A stretch of 13,968 bases of DNA from Acidobacteriota bacterium (GCA_013694635.1 JACDCA010000518.1:1-13968), one strand, 5' to 3'; positions 6,342 to 13,415 are shown, numbered from the stretch's first letter. Notes: generated by a model not told the origin, from the letters alone. Program-made: numbers and translations.

Positions 6342-6857
6342 ATGGACACCCCTTACCGCTTCTGCCCTGCCTGCGCGGGGACCATGGAGCTGCGACTGCT
6401 GAAGACGGGGGAGCCGATGCGGCCCGTCTGCACCAGCTGCGGCCAGGTGATCTATCTCGATCCGAAGGTCGCCGTGGGAACCATCGTGGCCGATGAAGAC
6501 GGTCGTGTCGTGCTGGTACGCCGCGCGATCGAGCCGGGCTACGGACTCTGGGTCTTCCCGGGGGGCTATGTCGATCGAGGTGAGGAGGTCACCGCGGCAG
6601 CGATACGCGAGGCGAAGGAGGAGTCCGGGCTGGACATCCGGCTCGATAGTCTGGTGAACATCTACTCGTATCCCGGACGCCCGCTGGTGGTGATCGTCTA
6701 CGCGGCGACTCGGACCGGCGGCGAGCTGCGCGTTGACGACGAATCCCTCGAGGCACGCTGGTTCGCGCCAGCCGAGATTCCGTGGCAGCAACTGGCGTTT
6801 CAGAGCACCCGGGAGGGCCTGTCGCAGTACCTGGAGGGCTTTCGCTTACAGAAATGA
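6342..6857 (+). CDS. NUDIX hydrolase with N-terminal zinc ribbon
   Basis: The product has 171 residues. The N-terminus is a four-cysteine ribbon (Cys8, Cys11, Cys30, Cys33: CPAC and CTSC) followed by GQVIYLDPKVAVGTIV, the usual lead into this NUDIX subgroup. The Nudix box is complete: G75-x5-E81-x7-R89-E90-x2-E93-E94-x-G96-L97. Such enzymes cleave nucleoside diphosphates linked to another group. Ribbon-bearing relatives include NADH pyrophosphatase-like and ADP-ribose-type enzymes, but the NudC signature is not seen and the substrate cannot be assigned. The start is fixed because an in-frame TAG immediately precedes ATG 6342 and the ribbon begins within seven residues. It is divergent from def. 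Confidence 0.93.
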   Translation: MDTPYRFCPACAGTMELRLLKTGEPMRPVCTSCGQVIYLDPKVAVGTIVADEDGRVVLVRRAIEPGYGLWVFPGGYVDRGEEVTAAAIREAKEESGLDIRLDSLVNIYSYPGRPLVVIVYAATRTGGELRVDDESLEARWFAPAEIPWQQLAFQSTREGLSQYLEGFRLQK

Positions 6858-6910
6858 TCCGGCGGCGGCAGTTTCGCATGCGCAAATCGCCGACCTCATC
6901 CGTAACTGCC

Positions 6911-6940
6911 TGTAAATCGGCATTTCCCCGCTGCTATACT
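6911..6940 (+). promoter_or_regulatory. Predicted extended -10 promoter of the lipoprotein gene
   Basis: TGC-TATACT (6932-6940) is an extended -10 element. A poor -35, TGTAAA (6911-6916), lies 18 nt upstream. The 144-bp gap between the NUDIX stop and the lipoprotein ATG contains nothing else obvious except a short GGGC/GCCC hairpin near 6962-6979 in the predicted leader. Confidence 0.5.
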
Positions 6941-7001
6941 TCTTGCACTCCAGCTGCCTGAAGGGCGAAAGTTTGCCCGGCGTACGTCCGAGATACAGAA
7001 C

Positions 7002-7460
7002 ATGAGAAACCTCACTTTGACTGCACTGGCCGCCGTCTGCCTTCTGGGCACGACCGGCTGCTTCAGCTTCGAACGTAAGAGCAACATCACCGGGCCCGCC
7101 GCCACCGGAACAACAGCGTTCGTGGGTGTATGGACCTCCGGAAACATCATTCCGTCGCCCAACGCCTGCGGTGATTTCAAGTGGTCGGTCAGCGAGCAGA
7201 CCGCGACGACGGCCAAGGGGTCCTTCAGCGCCACCTGCGCGGGTAGTCTGAAGCTCTCCGGCATTGCGGAAGGTAAGCTCATCAGCCCGACCAGCCTGGA
7301 GTGGAAGGCGACTGGAAACGCGACCGCTCCGGACTTGGCGTCGTGCCCCATCAGCCTTACCGGAACTGCCGAGCTTCAATCCGACTCCATTAAAGTCCCT
7401 TACCGGGGTACTACGTGCCTCGGCGACGTCCAGGGCGTCGAGTCGCTCAAGAAGCGCTAA
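7002..7460 (+). CDS. Hypothetical lipoprotein, 152 residues
   Basis: I do not recognise this family. The N-terminus is a lipoprotein signal peptide: MRN, a hydrophobic stretch, then GTTGC with the lipidated Cys20. The mature part is about 130 residues, rich in Ser, Thr, Ala and Gly with alternating hydrophobic positions, as in a small beta-sheet protein. It contains four further cysteines (56, 79, 115, 139) that could form two disulfides, which fits export. VGVWTSGN is reminiscent of lipocalin-like or immunoglobulin-like folds, but this is weak. The start ATG 7002 has no strong ribosome binding site, but the signal peptide begins directly there. Its last 14 bases overlap the 3' end of the convergent MutT-type gene. 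It appears to be monocistronic, with its own promoter upstream. Confidence 0.82.
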   Translation: MRNLTLTALAAVCLLGTTGCFSFERKSNITGPAATGTTAFVGVWTSGNIIPSPNACGDFKWSVSEQTATTAKGSFSATCAGSLKLSGIAEGKLISPTSLEWKATGNATAPDLASCPISLTGTAELQSDSIKVPYRGTTCLGDVQGVESLKKR

Positions 7461-7839
7461 CCAACCGCTCGATCAATTCGTCGTCGGCGGGCGGGAAATG
7501 AAGCGCGCGAAGCTCCGCGCGCTTCGCCCACTGCATCTCCTGGCCGAGCGCCGGCCGCGGTTCGCCGCCCAACGCGCACGCAAAAAAATGAAGCTCGACG
7601 ACCCGCTCAGGGTAGTCGTGCGCAACCGTGTAGATCTCGTCCCCGACCACCACGTCCACGGTAAGCTCCTCCTGAATCTCCCGCCGAAGGCAGTCGGCAA
7701 GGGATTCTCCCGTCTCACACTTACCGCCGGGGAACTCCCAGTACCCTTCCAGGTGCACACCGCGCAGCCTCCGCGTGACCAGGAACGCATCGTCGCGTTC
7801 GATCACCGCGGCGGTGACGATCAGCCGGGGCTTACTCAA
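7447..7839 (-). CDS. MutT-type NUDIX pyrophosphohydrolase (8-oxo-dGTPase or related)
   Basis: The product has 130 residues, the typical MutT length. The start is taken as TTG 7839, which overlaps the mutY stop as TTGA and gives MSKPRLIVTAAVIERDDAF, the normal N-terminus. Longer starts at ATG 7878 or 7896 would run inside mutY. The Nudix box reads GGKCETGESLADC then LRREIQEELTV: Gly39, Glu45, Arg53-Glu54 and Glu57-Glu58 are all present, with Thr60 in place of the usual Gly. EGYWEFPGGK fits the MutT/CTP pyrophosphohydrolase subgroup that clears oxidised nucleotides. Coupling to mutY supports a role in the GO system. This gene sits where the C-terminal MutT-like domain of a normal MutY would be, but it keeps the catalytic residues and so is probably an active separate enzyme. 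Confidence 0.9.
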   Translation of the reverse strand: MSKPRLIVTAAVIERDDAFLVTRRLRGVHLEGYWEFPGGKCETGESLADCLRREIQEELTVDVVVGDEIYTVAHDYPERVVELHFFACALGGEPRPALGQEMQWAKRAELRALHFPPADDELIERLVSAS

Positions 7840-8468
7840 GGTCCTGGTCCGGCCGCATCGTAGGGAAACGACGCACATTGATTCTGCATCGGACATTCGG
7901 GGCATCTGGGCTTGCGCGCGGTGCAGAGCGTGGCGCCGAAATCCATCAGGGCCTGATTGAAGTCGAAGACATGGCGCATTGGAAGAACCGTCCGCGACAC
8001 GGTCCACAAATGGCGCCGCATCTTGTGGGCTTTCGGATCCCCTGCTCCGACGAAGATGCGGAAGAGCACGCGTGCCACATTCGTGTCCAGGATCGCCTTG
8101 CGCTGGCCGAAGGCGAAGCTGAGGACGGCCCCGGCGGTGTACTCCCCGATCCCCTTGAATGACCGTAGCGTTTGCTCATCGGAGGGCAACTCGCCGCCAT
8201 AACTCGACACCGACTCGCGTGCGATGGCGTGAAGCCGTCGCGGTCTGACGTTGTACCCGAGCGGACGCCAGGTCTTCGCGACGTCATCCTCCGGCGCATC
8301 CGCCAGCGCCCGGAGTGTCGGGTACTTCCCGAGCCATTCGTGGTACTTCGGCAGCACGCGATCGACCTGCGTCTGCTGCAGCATCACCTCCGAAACGAGG
8401 ATGTGATACGGATCGGTGGTCCGGCGCCACGGCAGATCGCGCCCGTGGCGCTTGTACCATTGCAGCAG
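7836..8468 (-). CDS. mutY: A/G-specific adenine glycosylase MutY, without the C-terminal NUDIX-like domain
   Basis: MutY removes adenine mispaired with 8-oxoguanine. The sequence shows RDLPWRRTTDPYHILVSE and VMLQQTQ with catalytic Glu27, the helix-hairpin-helix FKGIGEYTAGAVLS, catalytic Asp118 in LDTNVARVL, and the iron-sulfur ligands Cys172, Cys179, Cys182 and Cys188 (C-x6-C-x2-C-x5-C). It ends soon after the cluster, near 210 residues against about 350 in E. coli, so the 8-oxoG-recognising C-terminal domain is missing. The start is uncertain. The frame is open back to a TAG at about 8553, but ATG, GTG or TTG do not occur until GTG 8387, which would delete Glu27. I used CTG 8468 (LLQWYKRHGRDLPW); CTG 8540 is also possible. 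The stop overlaps the start of the MutT-type gene. Identity is firm; the 5' end is not. Confidence 0.9.
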   Translation of the reverse strand: MLQWYKRHGRDLPWRRTTDPYHILVSEVMLQQTQVDRVLPKYHEWLGKYPTLRALADAPEDDVAKTWRPLGYNVRPRRLHAIARESVSSYGGELPSDEQTLRSFKGIGEYTAGAVLSFAFGQRKAILDTNVARVLFRIFVGAGDPKAHKMRRHLWTVSRTVLPMRHVFDFNQALMDFGATLCTARKPRCPECPMQNQCASFPYDAAGPGP

Positions 8469-8508
8469 GCGGCGCCGGAACCATTGACGGCTTAGGGGCG
8501 GCGGAAGT

Positions 8509-8537
8509 GTGAGATGTCGGCGGCGGGCTTTTATAAT
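8509..8537 (+). promoter_or_regulatory. Predicted promoter for the adenosyltransferase-hpn operon
   Basis: A perfect TATAAT (8532-8537) lies 17 nt after GTGAGA (8509-8514, 4 of 6 matches to TTGACA). The GTG start at 8545 follows after exactly 7 nt, so the mRNA would begin at or next to the start codon. Confidence 0.6.
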
Positions 8538-8544
8538 CAGGTGC

Positions 8545-9084
8545 GTGAAAATCTACACCAGGACCGGCGACGCTGGCGAAACCGGCCTCTTCGACGGCAC
8601 ACGTGTCTCAAAGGCTGACGCCCGCGTCAGCGCGTACGGGGACGTCGACGAACTGAACGCATGGCTCGGCCTTGCGCGCGCATCCCTCGCCGACGCACAG
8701 CTGGCCTCCATGGTTGAACAGATCCAGCGGGATCTCTTTGCTCTCGGATCCCGTCTTGCCGATCCCTCGCACCGCATCGCCGGGCGCGTCACCAAGGTGG
8801 CGGTCTCGACCGGCGACGTGACGCGGCTGGAAGGGTGGATCGACGATCTCGAGCCGGAGCTTCCTCCGCTGCGGCGGTTCATCATCGCCGGCGGCGTCCA
8901 GGCTGGCGCCATGTTTCACGTCGCGCGAACGGTGTGTCGCCGTGCCGAACGCGCGATCGTCGGCCTGGGGGACGGCGCGGTCGATCCCGAGGTTCGGATT
9001 TACGTGAATCGGCTGTCGGACCTCCTGTTCGTCCTGGCACGCGTCGCCAATGCGCGCGCAGGCGTTCCCGAACTGGAATGGTGA
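8545..9084 (+). CDS. pduO: Cob(I)alamin adenosyltransferase, PduO type
   Basis: The product has 179 residues. It transfers the 5'-deoxyadenosyl group of ATP to cob(I)alamin to make adenosylcobalamin. Family motifs in order are KIYTRTGDAGETGLFDG with the ATP-binding TRTGD, RVSAYGDVDELNAWLG, the central RRFIIAGG, CRRAERAIV and the closing VNRLSDLLFVLAR. GTG 8545 is chosen because the protein then starts at the conserved KIYTRTGD. Upstream in-frame starts from 8509 would overlap the promoter and add a low-complexity Arg-rich tail. The mRNA is probably leaderless. It shares its last 35 bases with hpnC and appears to be the first gene of the hpn operon. Confidence 0.95.
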   Translation: MKIYTRTGDAGETGLFDGTRVSKADARVSAYGDVDELNAWLGLARASLADAQLASMVEQIQRDLFALGSRLADPSHRIAGRVTKVAVSTGDVTRLEGWIDDLEPELPPLRRFIIAGGVQAGAMFHVARTVCRRAERAIVGLGDGAVDPEVRIYVNRLSDLLFVLARVANARAGVPELEW

Positions 9085-9967
9085 ACGGATCCTGCCACCA
9101 GTAGCCCCCACCTCGCTCGACGGTGCGTACGCGCATTGCGCCGCAATCGCCGCACGTCACTACGAGAACTTTCCGGTCGCGTCCCGGTTGCTCCCCCCTG
9201 CGATGCGGCCGCACATCACCGCCATCTATGCGTTCGCCCGGACGGCGGACGATTTCGCCGACGACGAGGGGCGCCCGGCCGACGAGAGGCTGCGTCTTCT
9301 GAAGGAGTGGCGCGAGAAGCTGCACCGGACCGTGCGGGGTCAGGGGGAGACGGATCCTGTTTTCGTTGCGCTCGGCGTCACCATGAAGCAACGCGATCTG
9401 CCGGTGCAGCCTTTCGAGGATCTGCTGAGCGCCTTCGAGCAGGATGTCACCGTCCAGCGATACGAGACGTGGGACCAGTTGCTGGACTACTGCCGGCGCT
9501 CGGCCAATCCAGTGGGGCGCCTCGTGCTGCGTGTCGCCAACGTCCGCGATGCCGGCGCGGAACAGGCGTCCGACGCACTGTGCACCGCGCTTCAGCTCAC
9601 GAATTTCTGGCAGGATTTCGCGGCCGACTGGCATGCCGGAAGGCTGTATGTGCCCAGGGAGGAGTTCACGGCGGCGGGCGCCTCGGAGCGCGATCTTGAC
9701 GCGGCGCGGATGACTCCCGAGTGGAAGACAGCCATGCGCGCGTGCGTAACGAAGACGCGCGCGCTCTTCGACGCTGGCCGTCCGGTTACCGACGCCGTCC
9801 GCGGCCGGCTGCGGTTCGAGCTCAGGGCGACCTGGCTCGGCGGATCACGCGTCCTGCAGAAGATCCAGGAGGGAGACTACGACACGCTGCATTCGCGACC
9901 GAAGCTCACCGCCGCCGACGCCTTGAGAATCCTGCCGGCAACCCTCTTGTGGAAGAATCGCACCTAG
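9050..9967 (+). CDS. hpnC: Squalene biosynthesis protein HpnC (hydroxysqualene synthase)
   Basis: The product has 305 residues of the squalene/phytoene synthase fold. In the HpnCDE route HpnC converts presqualene diphosphate to hydroxysqualene. Aspartate motifs are present: RTADDFADDEG (Asp67-Asp72) and the second motif in LTNFWQDFAADW with RLYVP (Asp189, Asp193). The lead-in ARHYENFPVASRLLPPAMRP is typical of HpnC rather than HpnD. The ATG at 9050 is inside the adenosyltransferase gene (35-nt overlap) and has no strong ribosome binding site. No other ATG, GTG or TTG occurs before conserved sequence, so coupled translation is likely. hpnD follows after 9 nt. Confidence 0.95.
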   Translation: MRAQAFPNWNGERILPPVAPTSLDGAYAHCAAIAARHYENFPVASRLLPPAMRPHITAIYAFARTADDFADDEGRPADERLRLLKEWREKLHRTVRGQGETDPVFVALGVTMKQRDLPVQPFEDLLSAFEQDVTVQRYETWDQLLDYCRRSANPVGRLVLRVANVRDAGAEQASDALCTALQLTNFWQDFAADWHAGRLYVPREEFTAAGASERDLDAARMTPEWKTAMRACVTKTRALFDAGRPVTDAVRGRLRFELRATWLGGSRVLQKIQEGDYDTLHSRPKLTAADALRILPATLLWKNRT

Positions 9968-9976
9968 CACCCCGCG

Positions 9977-10810
9977 ATGTCCCGCGACACCAATTTCTAT
10001 TACTCGTTCCTCGTCCTGCCGCCGGAAAAGCGTGCCGCCATCATTGCCGTCTGGGACTTCTGCCGTGCCGTGGACGACGCGGTAGACGATGCGGGGGAGC
10101 GTGACGCGACGGTGGAGGTGGAGCGATGGCGTCGTGAGGTCGCCGTCTGGTTCGAGGGGGGTCTGCCGGAAAGTCCGCAGGCACGCGTGCTCGCGCCGCT
10201 CGTCCGGCGCTTCAACCTCCCGCGCGACGCGTTCGACGCGCTCGTCAACGGCGTGGCGATGGACGTCGGCTCCAGGCGTTACGAGACCTTCGACGATCTC
10301 TACCTGTATTGCACGCGCGTTGCCTCTGCGGTCGGCCTGATGTGCCTCGAGATCTTCGGCTACTCGGATCCGAAATCGAGGCAGTACGCCACCGACCTGG
10401 GGGTCGCGCTCCAGCTCACGAACATCCTCCGCGACGTTCCCGAGGATCTTGCTCGTGGACGCGTGTACATTCCGCAGGAGGACTTGCGCCGCTTCGGCTG
10501 CAGCGAAGAAGATTTGGCGCGTGAAGCGGCGAATGCGGGCCACGGCGTCCGGTCGGGCGCCGTGAAGTTGCTGTTGCAGCACCAGGCCGTCCGCGCGCGC
10601 GAGTACTACGCGCGCGCCGCGGCGGCGCTTCCCCCATCCGACGCGCGGCGCCTCGCGGCCGCGGAGATCATGGGCGCCATCTACTTCGCGATCCTGAAAC
10701 GAATCGAGGCGGCCGACTATGACGTCTTCTCGAAAGTGATCCGGATCCCGCGCCCCCGCAGGGCACTCATCGCCCTGGGCACATGGGCGAGAGTCCTGGC
10801 CGGGGCCTGA
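9977..10810 (+). CDS. hpnD: Presqualene diphosphate synthase HpnD
   Basis: The product has 277 residues and condenses two farnesyl diphosphates to presqualene diphosphate, the first committed step. Motifs are TNFYYSFLVLPPEKRAAI, the first Asp motif DDAVDD (Asp33, Asp34, Asp37, Asp38), and the second in LTNILRDVPEDLARGRVYIP (Asp153, Asp157). Both magnesium-binding motifs are intact. It begins 9 nt after hpnC without a clear ribosome binding site, so it probably depends on translation of hpnC. A gap of 48 nt with a palindrome separates it from hpnE. Confidence 0.96.
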   Translation: MSRDTNFYYSFLVLPPEKRAAIIAVWDFCRAVDDAVDDAGERDATVEVERWRREVAVWFEGGLPESPQARVLAPLVRRFNLPRDAFDALVNGVAMDVGSRRYETFDDLYLYCTRVASAVGLMCLEIFGYSDPKSRQYATDLGVALQLTNILRDVPEDLARGRVYIPQEDLRRFGCSEEDLAREAANAGHGVRSGAVKLLLQHQAVRAREYYARAAAALPPSDARRLAAAEIMGAIYFAILKRIEAADYDVFSKVIRIPRPRRALIALGTWARVLAGA

Positions 10811-10837
10811 CCCCGAATCCGCTTAGTTTTTCAGTGT

Positions 10838-10850
10838 CTGTAAGTTACAG
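10838..10850. repeat. Perfect inverted repeat overlapping the hpnE ribosome binding site
   Basis: CTGTAA-G-TTACAG is a perfect 13-bp palindrome. As RNA it could form a 5-bp hairpin with an AGU loop, and its right arm contributes the first AG of the AGGAG site of hpnE. It could act as a weak translational brake or a protein-binding site. Confidence 0.6.
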
Positions 10851-10858
10851 GAGTACGT

Positions 10859-12196
10859 CTGCCGAAAAATAGCGGGGGCGCCGTCGACGGGGTCGGGCCC
10901 CCTGTCGTGATCGGCGGCGGATTTGCGGGGCTGAGCGCAGGGGCGCTGCTGGCGGAGCGCGGCGTGCCGGTGATCGTCGTCGATGCGCGGCCGGTGCTCG
11001 GCGGGCGCGCGACGGCATTTCGCGATCGCGTCACCGGGGAAGTCGTCGACAACGGGCAGCACGTGATGTTCGGGTGTTACCGCGAGACGATGGCATTTCT
11101 GCAGCGGATCGGCGCGACCGCAAATGTGCGGGGTCAGGACGCGCTCGAGATTCCGTTCCTGGATGCGGCTGGCCGCCGAACCGTGCTGTCCTGCCCGCGC
11201 CTGCCGGCCCCGTGGCATCTGCTGGCGGGCGTGCTGCGGTGGGACGCCCTGCCTCTGCGTGACCGGCTTTCCGCGATCCGGCTTGCGCGTCCGTTGAGGA
11301 AAGCACGTGACAGCGCGGACGCGACCTCCACGGTGGCGGAGTGGCTTCGCGCTCACGGGCAGACCGAGCAGCTCATCGCCTGGTTATGGGAACCCCTTGC
11401 GGTGGCGGCACTGAATCAACCGATCAGCGAAGCAGCCGCTGGGCCCTTCATCCGGGTACTCGCCGACCTGTTCCGGCCGGATCGAAGCGCCTCGGCGCTC
11501 GTCCTGCCGACTACTCCTCTCGACCAGATGTATGCGGAGCCGGCGCGTTTCTTCATCGAATCCCGCGGAGGGAACGTTCGCACGAGCGCGCTTGCGCGCG
11601 TCATCACTGACGGCACGAGGGTTACTGGCGTCCAGCTCCGCGACGAATGGATTCCCACGGAGACGGTGATCTCGACTGTGCCCTGGCATCAGCTCGGCAC
11701 ACTGTTCGAGGATCTGCCCGCGCCACTGACCGGCATTGTCCGCAATGCGTCGCAGATGCAGTCGAAGCCCATCGTCACGGTCAACCTGTGGTACGACCGC
11801 ATCGTCATGGAGGATGCCTTTATCGGACTCCACGGACGCGCGATGCAGTGGGTCTTCGACAAACGACGCGTTTTCGGCGAATCGGCATCGCATCTGTCGG
11901 TCGTATCCAGCGCAGCGTCCGAGCTCGTCACACTCGAAGCCGAGCAACTGATCGATCTGGCGGCCCGGGAGCTTGCAGAGAGCCTGCCCGGCGCTCAGGA
12001 GGCGACAGTCGTCCGCGCTACCGTGGTCCGCGAGAGACAGGCGACGTTCTCATTGAGCCCGGGACAACCACCTCGTCCCGGGACAGCGACACCATTAAAG
12101 GGTTTTTACCTCGCGGGAGACTGGACCGACACCGGTCTCCCCGGCACGATCGAGAGCGCGGTAATGAGCGGCCATACGGCCGCCGTACAATGCTGA
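10859..12196 (+). CDS. hpnE: Hydroxysqualene dehydroxylase HpnE
   Basis: The product has 445 residues and is an FAD-dependent amine-oxidase/phytoene-desaturase-fold enzyme that reduces hydroxysqualene to squalene. The Rossmann motif is VVIGGGFAGLSAG (16-28), followed by the VDARPVLGGRA second motif. The C-terminal FAD motif is YLAGDWTDTGLPGTIESAVMSG. The start is taken as CTG 10859: AGGAG (10849-10853) lies 5 nt upstream, the frame is closed by TAA at 10841, and no ATG or TTG occurs before the motif. The first ordinary start, GTG 10907, falls inside the FAD-binding strand and would clip it. The gene ends 3 nt before the first thiI start candidate. Confidence 0.93.
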   Translation: MPKNSGGAVDGVGPPVVIGGGFAGLSAGALLAERGVPVIVVDARPVLGGRATAFRDRVTGEVVDNGQHVMFGCYRETMAFLQRIGATANVRGQDALEIPFLDAAGRRTVLSCPRLPAPWHLLAGVLRWDALPLRDRLSAIRLARPLRKARDSADATSTVAEWLRAHGQTEQLIAWLWEPLAVAALNQPISEAAAGPFIRVLADLFRPDRSASALVLPTTPLDQMYAEPARFFIESRGGNVRTSALARVITDGTRVTGVQLRDEWIPTETVISTVPWHQLGTLFEDLPAPLTGIVRNASQMQSKPIVTVNLWYDRIVMEDAFIGLHGRAMQWVFDKRRVFGESASHLSVVSSAASELVTLEAEQLIDLAARELAESLPGAQEATVVRATVVRERQATFSLSPGQPPRPGTATPLKGFYLAGDWTDTGLPGTIESAVMSGHTAAVQC

Positions 12197-12199
12197 AGG

Positions 12200-13390
12200 G
12201 TGAAGTTTGAAGGCTCGAGTAAGGGAATGAAATCGGTCATCGTTCACTATCAGGAGATCGCCCTCAAAGGGAACAACCGTCCATGGTTCGTGGCGCGGCT
12301 GGCGCGCAATCTGCGCACCGCGACGAAGGGGGTCGGCGTCCGCGAGGTGCGCGTTCTGATGGGACGGATTGAACTGGTGCTGGCCGAAGGGGCCGAGTGG
12401 AACCAGATCAGCAGTCGCCTCTCCGACGTCTTCGGCGTCGCCAACTTCGCCAGGGCCGGTCGTGCGCCCCTGGACGTCGACGCAATTGCGCGCGAGATCC
12501 TCAACGAACTCGGGGACCGTCAGACAGACACGTTCCGGGTCAGCGCGCGCCGGGCGAACAAGCGGTTCCCCCTCACCTCCCCCGAGATCGAACGTGAAGT
12601 CGGCGGCCGGATCAAAGAGGCGCGCGGCTGGCGCGTGGACCTGTCGCATCCCTCGCTCACGATTCACGTCGAAGCGCTGACCGGCGACGCGTTCTACTTC
12701 TTCGGCAAGGAGCCGGGAGCCGGCGGCCTGCCGGCAGGCACGAGCGGCCGCGTCGTGTGCCTCCTCTCCGGCGGGATCGATTCACCCGTCGCGGCGTGGC
12801 GCTTGATCCGCCGCGGCTGCCGGGCGATCTTCGTCCATTTCCACAGCTACCCGATTCTTTCGCGGGCGTCGCAGGAGAAGGTCCGCGAGCTGGTCGGCGT
12901 GCTCACGCGCTTCCAGTACGACTCGCGCCTGTTCCTGGTCCCCTTCGGCGAAATTCAGCAGCGTGTCGTCCTCTCGGTCGCCCCGCCCCTGCGGGTGGTG
13001 GTCTATCGCCGGCTGATGATGCGGATCGCCGAAGCCGTTGCATTGCGCGCGCGTGCGCAATCACTCGTTACCGGAGAGGTCGTCGGTCAGGTCGCATCGC
13101 AGACACTCGAGAACATGTCGGTGATCGATCGCGTGGTGACGATGCCGGTCCTGCGGCCGCTGGTCGGCATGGACAAGGATGAAATCACCGCGCAGGCACA
13201 GCGGCTGGGGACGTACCCGATCTCGATCATTCCGGACCAGGACTGCTGCACGCTGTTCACGCCCCGGCATCCCGCGACCAAGGCCCGGCTCGCGGACGTG
13301 GAGGCCGCCGAAGCCGCGCTGCCGATCGAAGAGCTCGTGACCCAGGCACTCACTGCCGCGGTTATCGAAAAAGCTCACTACCCGGTATAA
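12200..13390 (+). CDS. thiI: tRNA 4-thiouridine synthase ThiI, without rhodanese domain
   Basis: The product has 396 residues. ThiI adenylates and sulfurates U8 of tRNA and can supply sulfur for the thiamine thiazole ring. The ferredoxin-like/THUMP region occupies about residues 10-175 (HYQEIALKGNNRPWF near the start; ALTGDAFYFFG near its end). The PP-loop ATPase signature is SGGIDS (190-195). A conserved DCCTLFTP segment (Cys349, Cys350) corresponds to the region of the E. coli acceptor cysteine. The protein stops shortly after, lacking the C-terminal rhodanese domain of the 482-residue E. coli enzyme, as many short ThiI proteins do. GTG 12200 is given as start. ATG 12227 (MKSVIVHYQEIALKG) matches usual N-termini equally well or better and has AAGGGA directly upstream. 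Confidence 0.95.
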   Translation: MKFEGSSKGMKSVIVHYQEIALKGNNRPWFVARLARNLRTATKGVGVREVRVLMGRIELVLAEGAEWNQISSRLSDVFGVANFARAGRAPLDVDAIAREILNELGDRQTDTFRVSARRANKRFPLTSPEIEREVGGRIKEARGWRVDLSHPSLTIHVEALTGDAFYFFGKEPGAGGLPAGTSGRVVCLLSGGIDSPVAAWRLIRRGCRAIFVHFHSYPILSRASQEKVRELVGVLTRFQYDSRLFLVPFGEIQQRVVLSVAPPLRVVVYRRLMMRIAEAVALRARAQSLVTGEVVGQVASQTLENMSVIDRVVTMPVLRPLVGMDKDEITAQAQRLGTYPISIIPDQDCCTLFTPRHPATKARLADVEAAEAALPIEELVTQALTAAVIEKAHYPV

Positions 13391-13410
13391 GATTTCCCAC
13401 GATCGGAAAC

Positions 13411-13415
13411 AGGAG
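13411..13415 (+). promoter_or_regulatory. Ribosome binding site of the LacD-type aldolase gene
   Basis: AGGAG lies 7 nt before GTG 13423 and fixes that start. A possible -10, TATAAG (13386-13391), overlaps the end of thiI, but no good -35 is seen. Confidence 0.65.

Noticed and set aside
5753..6349. def starting at GTG 6349
   Set aside because: The added eight residues are not part of the family and would overlap the NUDIX start; ATG 6325 gives the normal N-terminus.
5475..6791. Minus-strand frame of about 440 codons spanning thyX-like, def and NUDIX genes
   Set aside because: It crosses three confirmed genes in the wrong frame and is made of Arg-rich antisense sequence.
8509..8544. Upstream extension of the adenosyltransferase
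   Set aside because: It would put the predicted promoter inside the coding sequence and add an Arg-rich tail before the conserved KIYTRTGD start.
10801..10831. GGGG/CCCC hairpin at the hpnD stop followed by TTTTT, as a terminator
   Set aside because: The T-run is about 12 nt beyond a 5-bp stem, too far for an intrinsic terminator, and hpnE continues the pathway downstream.
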